In this document: one piece after another, positions 43,290 to 51,444 of the stretch
How the letters are laid out: every line of letters begins with the position of its first letter
How positions within the stretch are numbered: the first letter of the stretch is position 1
Assembly: GCA_017569285.1 (NCBI GenBank)
Contig: CP069419.1
Coordinates: 3,038,001 to 3,102,000, forward strand
From: Clostridiales bacterium
GTDB lineage: Bacteria > Bacillota > Clostridia > Christensenellales > Aristaeellaceae
Length of the DNA: 64,000 nt
Direction: 5' to 3'
Made by a program: the position numbers and the translations under genes
The notes under the pieces: model-generated
Seen by the model: the letters and a program-made list of their open reading frames with translations, nothing else
Told to the model about the DNA's origin: nothing
Database searches by the model: none

Positions 43290-44199
43290 GTTTTTCAGGA
43301 AGATGGCCTCAGCCATCGGAAGGCACCGGAGGAAGATCGTCCAGCTGGGATGGGGCCTGCTGTCCAATGCCTATGTCCAGGGATTCCTCCCGGGAGGCCC
43401 AAACCTGTACGAAGGCGGGCTGAAGCGCGTATGCGTGCCCGGACTGAACTGCTATTCCTGCCCCGGAGCGCTCGGTTCCTGCCCGGTCGGAGCGCTGCAG
43501 AACGCGCTGAGCGCGCGGAGGCTGAAATTCCCGTTTTATGTGCTGGGATACCTGATCGCCATCGGGATGCTGGCGGGCCGGCTGATCTGCGGATGGCTGT
43601 GTATCTTCGGCCTGATCCAGGAGCTGCTCTACAAAATCCCGACGCCGAAGCTGAAAATACCCGAAAAAATCGACCGGCCGCTGCGGTGGCTGAAGTACAT
43701 CGTGCTGGCGGTGCTGGTGATCGGGCTTCCGCTGTTCTGGAGGGATGAATTCGGATCCGGCGCACCGTTCTTCTGCGAATACCTGTGCCCGGTCGGCACG
43801 CTGCAGGGCGGGATTCCGCAGGTGCTGATGAACGACGTACTGCGCCCGGCCCTCGGATGGCTGTTCCGGTGGAAGATGGCAATCCTGGTCCTGTGTGTGC
43901 TGAGCTCCATATTCATTTACCGGCCGTTCTGCAAGTACCTGTGCCCCCTGGGCGCGTTCTACTCCCTGTTCCAGAAGGTGAGCATCGTCCGGATGAAGGT
44001 GGACAGGGAGGCCTGTGTGGACTGCGGCGCCTGCGGAAAGGCATGCAGGATGAACGTGGATCCGCATCAGATACCGAACAGCACGGAATGTATCCGCTGC
44101 GGGGAGTGCATGAAGGCATGCCCCGTACACGCACTGAAATATACCGTTGCGGGAAAGGAAATCCGCAAACGGGAAGGAAAGAAGGGGAATGCTGTATGA
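43282..44199 (+). CDS. NapH-like membrane 4Fe-4S binding protein
   Basis: A 305-residue polytopic membrane protein with about five helices. The N-terminal cytoplasmic part and LNCYSCPGALGSCPVGALQ, the later CEYLCPVGTLQGG and CKYLCPLGAFYSL match NapH/YccM-type electron-transfer proteins. Two ferredoxin [4Fe-4S] motifs are at the C terminus (CVDCGACGKAC and CIRCGECMKACPV). The start is TTG at 43282, inside the CXXC gene's last codons; the next candidate is ATG at 43303. It overlaps the thioredoxin-like gene by 4 bp. It probably passes electrons across the membrane to reduce the partner. Confidence 0.92.
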   Translation: MGKFFRKMASAIGRHRRKIVQLGWGLLSNAYVQGFLPGGPNLYEGGLKRVCVPGLNCYSCPGALGSCPVGALQNALSARRLKFPFYVLGYLIAIGMLAGRLICGWLCIFGLIQELLYKIPTPKLKIPEKIDRPLRWLKYIVLAVLVIGLPLFWRDEFGSGAPFFCEYLCPVGTLQGGIPQVLMNDVLRPALGWLFRWKMAILVLCVLSSIFIYRPFCKYLCPLGAFYSLFQKVSIVRMKVDREACVDCGACGKACRMNVDPHQIPNSTECIRCGECMKACPVHALKYTVAGKEIRKREGKKGNAV

Positions 44200-45248
44200 A
44201 GAACCATGGAATGATGAAAACCATCCTGACCCTGATCCTGGCATTATCCATCTGCCTGATTCCGGCCTGTGTAACGGCGGAAGAGATTCCGCAGGACACA
44301 CCGGTGTTCAAGTATCCGGGTACCGGTGTACAGATTGAAATACTGCCGGCTTTCGAGGAGGCAGAAGGTGTTATCACGCCCTCGTACGATTTTGAATTTA
44401 CGGGCACCGGCGTATATGTGGCAGGCCTGACCTACTATGCCTTTACAAGTGAGAAATATGCCGAACTGGCCGGGAAGGACCAGCTGACAGACGAGGAAAT
44501 GGAATTCGTGACACAGCGGACAGCCGACCTGCTCTGGGTATTCGGTATCAAAAAGGACCGGGATGTGAGACAACTGCTGGATGTACTGGGCGGCGTTGTC
44601 GGCATCCAGGTGGACGGACTGCAGGAAATCGAATCAGCCGGAGAATACCGCTACTTCCGCAAGACCGGACCTGACCGGGAAATTGCCGGCGGATTTGAAG
44701 CAAAGTACCGGGACGAATACGAAGCACTGGTGAAGGCCTGTGAGGAAAAAACGTCCATGATCCGGGTAACGGAACCGGCAATACAGGCATCGGCGGAAAG
44801 CGGATCCGTGATTTCCTTTGAGACGACCGACCTGGCCGGGAATCCGGTGAAATCAGAAGAGCTGTTCAGTCCTTATAAACTGACGATGATCAACCTGTGG
44901 GGGACCTTCTGCGGACCGTGCATCCAGGAGATGCCGGGACTGGAAACCCTATACCAGACAATGAAAGCGAAGGATGTGAACGTCATCGGGGTGGTGGTGG
45001 ACATCAGCGGACCCAACGACAAGGGCCTGATTGAAGAAGCTGAGGACATTATCAGCACGACCGGCGTGAAATACATGAACCTGCTGCCCTGGGACGGAAT
45101 CGACGCGGCGCTGCCGGCAACGGCCATCCCGACCACCTACTTTGTGAATTCGCAGGGACAGCTTGTCGGGAGACCGGCTGTGGGCTCCCGGAGCGCGGCT
45201 GCCTATGAGGGACTGATTGACTCGGTTTTGGCGCAGATGGGCAAATAA
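44196..45248 (+). CDS. secreted TlpA-like thioredoxin-fold protein
   Basis: A 350-residue exported protein. The signal peptide (MKNHGMMKTILTLILALSIC) ends near VTA-EE; a Cys in PACVTA might serve as lipobox but the context is weak. Residues about 20-190 form an unknown domain. The C-terminal about 140 residues are a thioredoxin/redoxin fold with WGTFCGPC (Cys239, Cys242) and the cis-Pro in AIPTTYFVN. It works outside the membrane, likely reduced by the upstream Fe-S protein. A strong terminator follows. Confidence 0.9.
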   Translation: MKNHGMMKTILTLILALSICLIPACVTAEEIPQDTPVFKYPGTGVQIEILPAFEEAEGVITPSYDFEFTGTGVYVAGLTYYAFTSEKYAELAGKDQLTDEEMEFVTQRTADLLWVFGIKKDRDVRQLLDVLGGVVGIQVDGLQEIESAGEYRYFRKTGPDREIAGGFEAKYRDEYEALVKACEEKTSMIRVTEPAIQASAESGSVISFETTDLAGNPVKSEELFSPYKLTMINLWGTFCGPCIQEMPGLETLYQTMKAKDVNVIGVVVDISGPNDKGLIEEAEDIISTTGVKYMNLLPWDGIDAALPATAIPTTYFVNSQGQLVGRPAVGSRSAAAYEGLIDSVLAQMGK

Positions 45249-45268
45249 CCCGGTAAGGAAAACAGTAC

Positions 45269-45299
45269 GGAACGCCCGGAAGGGCGTTCCGCTTTTTTT
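45269..45299 (+). terminator. terminator of the CXXC/Fe-S/TlpA operon
   Basis: A perfect 9-bp stem GGAACGCCC / GGGCGTTCC with GGAA loop, followed by GCTTTTTTT. Confidence 0.92.
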
Positions 45300-45324
45300 G
45301 TCAACAACAGGCACGGTTTTTATC

Positions 45325-45353
45325 TTGCGAAGCGGATGGGTTTCGTGTAATAT
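45325..45353 (+). promoter_or_regulatory. promoter of the PHP gene
   Basis: TTGCGA (45325-45330), 17-bp spacer, TAATAT (45348-45353). Confidence 0.65.
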
Positions 45354-45386
45354 AAGACGGTTGCTGAGGGAAGGAGATCGGAAATC

Positions 45387-46169
45387 ATGCCGTTTTTGTA
45401 TGAAACCCACATGCACACTTGCCTGGCGAGCGCCTGCGGGACGAGCACCGGGAAGGAACACGCGCAGTATTACAAATCCATCGGATATACCGGAATTATC
45501 ATGACGGACCACTTTTTCCGGGGGAACACGGCGGTGCCGCGGGACCTGCCCTGGGAGGAACGGGTGGATCTGTACTGGCGCGGATATGAAGACGCAAAGG
45601 AAGAGGGCGACCGGATCGGGCTGGACGTTTTCTTCGGAATTGAAGAGAACCATAAAGGAGACGAATACCTGATCTACGGCCTGACGAAGGAATATATGAA
45701 AGCCCATCCGGAAATGGAACACTGGACCCGGCAGCAGCAGCTGGATGAGGTGCACAAGGCCGGGGGCTGTGTGATCCAGGCCCATCCTTTCCGGATGCGG
45801 AACTACATGGACCGGATCCGCCTGGGACTGCACTTCTGCGACGGAATTGAGGCCGCCAACTTCGGAAACGACCCGCTGGACGACGCACGGGCAATCCGGT
45901 ACGGACGGGAGTTCGGCCTGGTGATGACCGCCGGATCGGACAACCACAAATCCCCGGCAAAGGAAACCTACGGGGTGGAGCTGCCGAGGAGGCTGACCTG
46001 CATCCAGGACTATGTTCAGATGATCCTGAACCATGAAGAGATCAAACTGCATGTGCCGGAAGAAAGGTTTGCGATGGAGCCCGGGATTATCCCGGATGAA
46101 CGCCATAAGGCATATATGCTGAACGAACGCGAGGAGGATGTCCCCGCGGGCAAGGAATGGCTGGACTGA
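45387..46169 (+). CDS. PHP-domain metal-dependent phosphoesterase
   Basis: A 260-residue protein with PHP motifs: YETHMHTCLASACG, MTDHFFRGN, FGIEENHKGDEYLIYG, IQAHPFRMRNYM and the C-terminal TAGSDNHKS. This is the RNase AM/TrpH-like or COG0613 group of PHP phosphoesterases, distinct from HisJ upstream. The substrate cannot be read from the sequence. It has its own promoter and ends in a bidirectional terminator shared with the convergent metallophosphoesterase. AGGGAAGGAG precedes the ATG. Confidence 0.88.
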   Translation: MPFLYETHMHTCLASACGTSTGKEHAQYYKSIGYTGIIMTDHFFRGNTAVPRDLPWEERVDLYWRGYEDAKEEGDRIGLDVFFGIEENHKGDEYLIYGLTKEYMKAHPEMEHWTRQQQLDEVHKAGGCVIQAHPFRMRNYMDRIRLGLHFCDGIEAANFGNDPLDDARAIRYGREFGLVMTAGSDNHKSPAKETYGVELPRRLTCIQDYVQMILNHEEIKLHVPEERFAMEPGIIPDERHKAYMLNEREEDVPAGKEWLD

Positions 46170-46187
46170 GCCGCCCATGCCGGAAAG

Positions 46188-46225
46188 AAAAAGCCGGCCG
46201 CTTCACTCGAAGCGGCTGGCTTTTT
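46188..46225. terminator. bidirectional terminator overlapping the end of a minus-strand gene
   Basis: AAAAAGCCGGCCGCTT (46188-46203) and AAGCGGCTGGCTTTTT (46210-46225) pair with one wobble around a 6-base loop. The right arm codes the last residues of the metallophosphoesterase that stops at 46203. Confidence 0.88.
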
Positions 46226-46868
46226 CCATGATGCGGAGTCCCCGGCGGGACGGTTCCTTTCGGTCCGGGGTATCCGGAAGATCGAACACATAGGATGTGG
46301 AGGCATTGATGACCGGAATGCCGTGGTAATCCCGCTGGCGCTGGAAAAACGCGGAATAGGCCTGGTGCACATGACCGTGGATCATGACGGCGGGACGGTA
46401 CTTGTCCAGCAGGGGCCCGAAACATTCGAACCCGCGGTGGGAGATATGCTCCTGGTCGCCCACACCGCGGATCGGGGAGTGGGTGAGGAGAATATCGAAA
46501 CCGCCGGTGGAACGGAGATTCCAGCGGAGCGACCGGATCCGGTCTTCCATCTCCTGCTCGGAATACATATTGACGGCATCCGGCCGGTAACGCAGGCTGC
46601 CGCCGAGACCGAGAATCCGGACCCCTTTGAGCTGCACGATCTTTCCGTCCGCACAGAGGCAGCCCTCCGGCGGCTTCTGGGCATACTTGTCATCATGGTT
46701 GCCGTGGACATAGATTACCGGGGCATTGGTGAAGCATGTGATGAATGACAGGTAGCTGGAGGGAAGGTCACCGGCGGAAAGGATCAGGTCAATTCCGCTG
46801 AGCGCATCCCTGCACCGGTCGCTCCACAGCCGATCGGAAGGTTCATCCGCGAGAGCCAGAATCCGCAT
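46203..46868 (-). CDS. calcineurin-like metallophosphoesterase
   Basis: A 221-residue phosphoesterase of the YfcE/MJ0936-like or Rv0805-like type. Motifs are MRILALADEP (the usual first D-x-H is replaced: DEP), LSAGDLPSSYL, VHGNHDDKYA, LLTHSPIRG and IHGHVHQAY. The first motif lacks its His, which could change metal binding, although the other ligands are intact. It is 10 bp downstream of the ParB-BMP gene on the same strand, so probably co-transcribed. Substrate unknown. Confidence 0.87.
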   Translation of the reverse strand: MRILALADEPSDRLWSDRCRDALSGIDLILSAGDLPSSYLSFITCFTNAPVIYVHGNHDDKYAQKPPEGCLCADGKIVQLKGVRILGLGGSLRYRPDAVNMYSEQEMEDRIRSLRWNLRSTGGFDILLTHSPIRGVGDQEHISHRGFECFGPLLDKYRPAVMIHGHVHQAYSAFFQRQRDYHGIPVINASTSYVFDLPDTPDRKEPSRRGLRIMEKASRFE

Positions 46869-46878
46869 AATTGTTTGC

Positions 46879-48804
46879 TCACTTTCTGTTCCAGCTGAAG
46901 GAGGAGAGCTCCGGACGAAGTTCGCCCCGGATGCCCTGGAGACGGACGAGCGGACGTGCGGTTTCGATCAGTTCCTCCTCCGCGGGGAAGGAACCAACAA
47001 TATTATCGACCAGGTAATCCATGCAGAGGATTTCGGCCGGGGTCATGCGGCGGTCGGCTTCGCAGCGCAGCGTTCCGGCCTGGTCCCGGATCTCGCCCTC
47101 GAAGGGGGAGAACGTGTCTTCCTTCAGCTCATCGCGGAAGTGACGGATGATCCGGGCAGCATAGGGATCGAAGCGGGAAGAGAACGCCACATCAATGATG
47201 CGGGAGCCGAGGCCCCACCAGTAGTTGGTTACGGACTGCCGGTCACCGGCAGCATCGAAGGTGCCGTCCAGCATCATTTCAATCATCGTGCGGTAGAGGA
47301 CACCCCAGCGTGGGACCAGGGTGGCCATGTTGATGATATCCTTTCCGTCCCGCACATACAGGCCGTAGTCGCGGGCGGTGTGGATCGGGGCGGTGATATC
47401 CCGGTTGCAGATGACGCGGATTTCCGGGTCCTCAAACGGGTTTTCCGGATCGAACCAGGAGGCGGAAGACCAGTTGAGGAAGACCTTTGCCTTCGGGTTG
47501 ACCATCCGGGCACCGAGGGCGAAGGCATTGGCGGCGGAAGGGGAACCGTGGATCGGGAAGTCGGCGATGTAGCCGATTTTTCCGCTTTCCGACAGGATGC
47601 CCGCCGCCAGGCCGAGCAGGAACTTCGGCTCGTAGAACCGGATGTAGTAGTTGCGGATGTTCTTGTAGTTGGACAGCAGCGAGCAGCAGAGGAAGCGGAC
47701 TTCCGGATGTTCAAGCGCCGGCTGGATCGCGCTGTTGAGCATGACAGGGGATGTGGCGAAGATGGCAGTGTAGCCGTCTTTGATCAGGGCGTCGACCTCA
47801 TCGGCAAAATCCGCCCGGGAAGGAATAATCCGCATAGCGGTTTCCAGCTTGCTGCCGAGCTTTTCCTCCGCTTCGATCCGGCCCAGGTTGTGCCAGTAGT
47901 TCCAGGCAGAAAGCTCAACCTGCCTTGTAAACAGGAAGGCGGCCCGGACCTTTGAGGGGGCGAACAGCTGGCCGAGAATCGGGATGGGCGCCGGCTTGCT
48001 CCGGTCCATGACGAGGCGGACCTGGCCGTCGTGCGCTTCGAATTCGCGGGCCATCAGGCGGATCCGCTCTTTGGTTTTGCCCATGTCGTCATCCCGGACT
48101 TCCTTATAGCCGAAGGCCACCAGGTAGGCCAGGAAGGCATCCCCGGCGGGAATGGAGGGCGTACCGCGCATGACGGAATTGTAGGACGAGTAGAAATAGT
48201 GATACAGCTTCCGGAGGGACATGATTTCGTCTTCCGTCCACTTTTCCCCGGCACGGACACCGGGGAAGGAAACCAGCTTCTGGTAGGAGCCGGGACGGGA
48301 GAACAGGATGTTGTACAACCCTGTTTCTTTCGTGAAGTCACAGTATTCATAGTAGGCGATGACATCCGGATCGTTCGTATGCTCCGGCAGGACGCGGGTG
48401 ACATCGGCCTCGATATCCTCGGCTTCCATGGCCTTCATGACGGAAACACGCTTGTTTCCTTCAATTACATAATACAAGCCCATATACTCGAGCGCGGTGA
48501 TGGGCATGTTGACGCCTTCCGCCTCGACACTCTCGTACAGGCGGTCCCATTTGGCGGCGAACTCGCTGCCGCCGTCGAGGATCGGCAGGAAATTTTCCGT
48601 AAACGCGAAGGCGCGGCCCTGGGATACGGAACCGACCACCCGATCCAGTGGGACGGTCATGACCCCCAGGGAAAGACGGCTCAGCTGGGCAAGGTTCGGC
48701 ACCTTGTTCTCCAGCACGGGCAGGTAGGGATCTGTATTGGCCTGGATTGCGGCGGTATAGATCCGCAGGCCGTCGCGGCGGGCTTTGCCATAATGATCGC
48801 TCAT
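46879..48804 (-). CDS. cytoplasmic ParB-like / BMP-family fusion protein
   Basis: A 641-residue protein without signal peptide or lipobox. Residues about 45-137 are ParB/sulfiredoxin-like (SLGVMTVPLDRVVGSVSQGR, then YYVIEGNKRVSVMKAM and IEADVTRV), matching the GxRRxxA nucleotide-binding box region. A helical region (about 140-265) follows. Residues about 275-590 are a BMP/PnrA-type periplasmic-binding fold (AAFLFTRQVELSAWNYWHNLG, GLAAGILSESGKIGYIAD, NAFALGARMVNPKAKVFLNW), normally a secreted purine-nucleoside binder. The gene lies 40 bp downstream of purC on the same strand. It may be an intracellular nucleoside sensor, which is inference. GGGAGGGAG precedes the ATG. Confidence 0.85.
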   Translation of the reverse strand: MSDHYGKARRDGLRIYTAAIQANTDPYLPVLENKVPNLAQLSRLSLGVMTVPLDRVVGSVSQGRAFAFTENFLPILDGGSEFAAKWDRLYESVEAEGVNMPITALEYMGLYYVIEGNKRVSVMKAMEAEDIEADVTRVLPEHTNDPDVIAYYEYCDFTKETGLYNILFSRPGSYQKLVSFPGVRAGEKWTEDEIMSLRKLYHYFYSSYNSVMRGTPSIPAGDAFLAYLVAFGYKEVRDDDMGKTKERIRLMAREFEAHDGQVRLVMDRSKPAPIPILGQLFAPSKVRAAFLFTRQVELSAWNYWHNLGRIEAEEKLGSKLETAMRIIPSRADFADEVDALIKDGYTAIFATSPVMLNSAIQPALEHPEVRFLCCSLLSNYKNIRNYYIRFYEPKFLLGLAAGILSESGKIGYIADFPIHGSPSAANAFALGARMVNPKAKVFLNWSSASWFDPENPFEDPEIRVICNRDITAPIHTARDYGLYVRDGKDIINMATLVPRWGVLYRTMIEMMLDGTFDAAGDRQSVTNYWWGLGSRIIDVAFSSRFDPYAARIIRHFRDELKEDTFSPFEGEIRDQAGTLRCEADRRMTPAEILCMDYLVDNIVGSFPAEEELIETARPLVRLQGIRGELRPELSSFSWNRK

Positions 48805-48831
48805 AATCTCCCTCCCATCAGAAAAGCAAAC

Positions 48832-48855
48832 AAAAAAGCGCGGGTTAACCCACGC
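48832..48855 (-). terminator. terminator built around the purC stop codon
   Basis: Minus strand GCGTGGG / CCCGCGC stem with loop TTAA, followed by TTTTTTG. The stop TAA lies in the loop. Some read-through would supply the ParB-BMP gene, whose own promoter is not visible in the 40-bp gap. Confidence 0.75.
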
Positions 48856-49561
48856 CGATCATACGATGAAGCACTTCCTGGTATGCTTCCGCGACATTGT
48901 CCATATCTCTCCTGAAACGGTCCTTGTCGAGCGGCTCGTGGGTACTGCTGTCCCAGAAACGGGAAGTGTCCGGGGTAATTTCATCGGCCACGATGATCTT
49001 TCCATGGAAACGGCCGAACTGCAGCTTGAAATCAATCAGCTCAATATTGATGCTTCCGAGGTACTCCTTGAGGATGGTGTTCACCTTCAGGGCGGTTTCG
49101 TCAATCTGCTTCATGTCCTCCGGGGTGGCGGCCTTCATGGCGTAGATATGGGTATGGTTGATCACGGGATCCAGGTCCATATCGGTATCACGCATGATAT
49201 ACTCCACCACCGGCTGCTCCAGCTTCATACCGATGGGAAGACCGGTGCGCAGGGACAGCTGGCCCGCGACCACGTTGCGGATCTTGACGGAGAAGGGGAA
49301 CATTTCACAGCGCTTGATAAGACTGTGGCGCGCGTCGATCCGGCGGATGAAATGGCTTTCGATGCCATGTTCCGCCAGGAGGTTGAACAGGGTTTCACAA
49401 ATCTGGTTATTCACTTCGCCCTTGCCGAGAATGCGGCCGCGCTTGAGCCCGTGGAAGGACATTGCTTCATCTTTAAAGAAAACAATCGCCTCGTCCGGGT
49501 TGTCCGTTGCGTAGATTTTTTTCCCTTTTCCTTCCCGCAAAACTGCCCCGATCTCCGGCAT
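48845..49561 (-). CDS. purC: phosphoribosylaminoimidazole-succinocarboxamide synthase
   Basis: A 238-residue SAICAR synthetase of purine biosynthesis. Conserved stretches are REGKGKKIYATDNPDEAIVF, FKDEAMSFHG, GKGEVNNQIC, RRIDARHSLIKRCEMFPFSVKIRNVVAG, KLEQPVVEYIMRD and LIDFKLQFGRFHGKIIVADEITPDTSRFWD. The start MPEIGAVL at 49561 has GGAGG at 9 bases; an ATG at 49582 lies upstream of that site. No other pur gene is in the window. Confidence 0.96.
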   Translation of the reverse strand: MPEIGAVLREGKGKKIYATDNPDEAIVFFKDEAMSFHGLKRGRILGKGEVNNQICETLFNLLAEHGIESHFIRRIDARHSLIKRCEMFPFSVKIRNVVAGQLSLRTGLPIGMKLEQPVVEYIMRDTDMDLDPVINHTHIYAMKAATPEDMKQIDETALKVNTILKEYLGSINIELIDFKLQFGRFHGKIIVADEITPDTSRFWDSSTHEPLDKDRFRRDMDNVAEAYQEVLHRMIGVG

Positions 49562-49597
49562 CGCAACAAATCCTCCACCCATTAAAATTGATATGGT

Positions 49598-49626
49598 ATT
49601 TTATCATTTTTTGCTGAATATCTCAA
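49598..49626 (-). promoter_or_regulatory. promoter of purC
   Basis: Minus strand TTGAGA (49626-49621), 17-bp spacer, TAAAAT (49603-49598). No PurR box or riboswitch was recognised in the short leader. Confidence 0.6.
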
Positions 49627-49761
49627 GACGTACAAATTGTCACGCCTTTGACCCAAATCAGACAAATTGCGGACAATTCCGGACGGCTGACGGGGAACGT
49701 TCGGGAAAACGGCCCGGAACCGGGCAAAAAAAGAACGCTGAAAGTCTTATCAGGAAAGGGA

Positions 49762-49790
49762 TTGCAATGGAAAGAAACTTATGGTAGAAT
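49762..49790 (+). promoter_or_regulatory. promoter of tig
   Basis: TTGCAA (49762-49767), 17-bp spacer, TAGAAT (49785-49790). Upstream, 49627-49761 holds two ACAAATTG copies and a GCCCGG / CCGGGC hairpin of unknown meaning. Confidence 0.7.
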
Positions 49791-49856
49791 CGCATGCGGC
49801 GTATTGTGGATGCGCCGGTGTATTCAGTGTGAGACAACACAGGAGGAAAGATATTC

Positions 49857-51386
49857 ATGAGCCACACCTATGAGAAGGTATCCGGAAACAAAGCGAAGCT
49901 GACCTTTACCGTTCCCGCCGAACAGTTCGACGAGGCGATGCAGAAGGCGTATCTGAAGATGCGCGGACGTATCAACGTTCCCGGATTCCGGAAGGGCAAG
50001 GCTCCCAGAAGCCTGATTGAAAGAATGTACGGCGAAGGCGTATTCTACGAAGACGCGTTCGACCTGATCTTCCCGGAAATCTACCAGGAAGCCGTGAAGG
50101 CGGAAGATATCCATCCCGTCGACCAGCCGAACATCGACATCGATGAAATCGGCGCCGGCAAGGAACTGAAGTTCCACCTGGAAGTGTTCGTGCGGCCCGA
50201 CGTGGAACTGGGCGAATACAAGGCGCTGAGCGTGGAAGCGGAACAGCAGAAGGTGACCGACGCCATGATCGACGCCCGGATCGGCCAGGACCAGGATAAG
50301 GCCAGCCGCACCATCGACGTGGAAGACCGTCCCGTGCAGGAAGGCGACACCGTGAACCTGGACTATGCCGGAACCGTGGACGGCGTTGCGTTCGCCGGCG
50401 GCACCGCGGAAAAGCAGACCCTGAAGATCGGCAGCCATCAGTTCATCGAAGGCTTCGAGGAGCAGATGATCGGCATGAACATCGGCGAGGAGAAGGACCT
50501 GCAGGTCAAGTTCCCCGATGAGTACCACGCCGAAGAGCTGAAGGGCAAGGACGCGGTGTTCCATGTGAAGGTGAACGGCATCCAGGTGACTGAGAAGCCC
50601 GAGCTGGACGACGATTTCGCCGCCGATATCAGCGAGTTCGACACGTTTGCCGCCTACAAGGACAGCATCGTGAAGGAACTGACCGAGCAGGTTGAACGCA
50701 GCAACAACGCCGCGCTGGAAAACGCGCTGGTGGACAAGGCCGCGGAGAACGCCAAGGTGGATATTCCCCAGGCGATGATCGATGACCAGGCGGAATACAT
50801 GCTGCGCGACATGGCCATGCGGATGAGCTACCAGGGACTGCGCCTGGAAGACTACATGAAGTATACCGGCCAGACCCGCGAGGACATGGTGAACATGCAC
50901 AAGCCCGAAGCCGCGAAGCGCGTGAAGGCTGAGCTGGTGATCGAAGCGATCCGCAAGGCGGAGAAGATCGAGCCCACCGAGGAAGATGTTGAAAAGGCGA
51001 TTGCCGACCAGGCGAAGAGCATGGGCCAGGACGTGGAAGAATTCCGCAAGGGCCTGACCGATGAGCAGAAGAATTACCTGAAGGAAAACGCCGCGATCCA
51101 GCTGGTGCTCGACCTGCTGAAGAAGGACGCGAAGATCGTCGAGAAGAAGGAAGAAAAGGCTGAGAAGCCCGCGAAGAAGACCACCGCGAAGAAGGCTGCC
51201 AAGGCCGACGACGCGGAGGAGAAGCCCGCGAAGAAGCCCGCCGCGAAGAAGGCTGCCAAGGCCGACGACGCGGAAGAGAAGCCTGCGAAGAAGCCCGCCG
51301 CGAAGAAGGCTGCCAAGGCCGACGACGCGGAGGAAAAACCCGCGAAGAAGCCGGCCGCCAAGAAGGCCGCCAAGACCGCGGAATAA
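49857..51386 (+). CDS. tig: trigger factor with extra Lys/Ala-rich tail
   Basis: A 509-residue ribosome-bound chaperone and prolyl isomerase. The N-terminal ribosome-binding domain has VPGFRKGKAPRSLIERMYG, the FKBP-type domain (about 160-245) has EGDTVNLDYAGTVDGVAFAGG and FIEGFEEQMIGM, and the substrate-binding helices follow to about 430. The normal protein ends there; an extra tail of about 75 residues holds three perfect 19-residue repeats (KKAAKADDAEEKPAKKPAA) rich in Lys, Ala and Pro, unusual for the family. AGGAGG lies before the ATG. It is placed upstream of clpP-clpX, as usual. Confidence 0.95.
   Translation: MSHTYEKVSGNKAKLTFTVPAEQFDEAMQKAYLKMRGRINVPGFRKGKAPRSLIERMYGEGVFYEDAFDLIFPEIYQEAVKAEDIHPVDQPNIDIDEIGAGKELKFHLEVFVRPDVELGEYKALSVEAEQQKVTDAMIDARIGQDQDKASRTIDVEDRPVQEGDTVNLDYAGTVDGVAFAGGTAEKQTLKIGSHQFIEGFEEQMIGMNIGEEKDLQVKFPDEYHAEELKGKDAVFHVKVNGIQVTEKPELDDDFAADISEFDTFAAYKDSIVKELTEQVERSNNAALENALVDKAAENAKVDIPQAMIDDQAEYMLRDMAMRMSYQGLRLEDYMKYTGQTREDMVNMHKPEAAKRVKAELVIEAIRKAEKIEPTEEDVEKAIADQAKSMGQDVEEFRKGLTDEQKNYLKENAAIQLVLDLLKKDAKIVEKKEEKAEKPAKKTTAKKAAKADDAEEKPAKKPAAKKAAKADDAEEKPAKKPAAKKAAKADDAEEKPAKKPAAKKAAKTAE
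51165..51386 (+). repeat. in-frame 57-bp tandem repeat in the tig 3' end
   Basis: Three near-identical 57-bp copies encoding a 19-residue Lys/Ala/Asp/Glu/Pro unit, with a partial copy at each end. The unit is about as close as the code allows, pointing to recent expansion. Confidence 0.9.
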
Positions 51387-51398
51387 CAGCATATGAAC

Positions 51399-51418
51399 GG
51401 CGGCCCGGCCGGGCCGCC
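51399..51418 (+). terminator. strong GC hairpin between tig and clpP
   Basis: GGCGGCCC / GGGCCGCC with GGCC loop, followed by ATTCCTG rather than a T-run; probably a partial terminator or message-processing point. Confidence 0.5.
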
Positions 51419-51444
51419 ATTCCTGTCAAAGGGAGGGAAACACA

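Noticed and set aside
40977-43367. 796-codon open frame antisense to the vWA gene
   Set aside because: Shadow of the vWA gene, although it partly covers the non-coding block; no start signal.
40062-46169. treating the two PHP proteins as duplicates
   Set aside because: Their motifs, lengths and contexts differ; the first is operon-linked to his genes and the second is a separate group.
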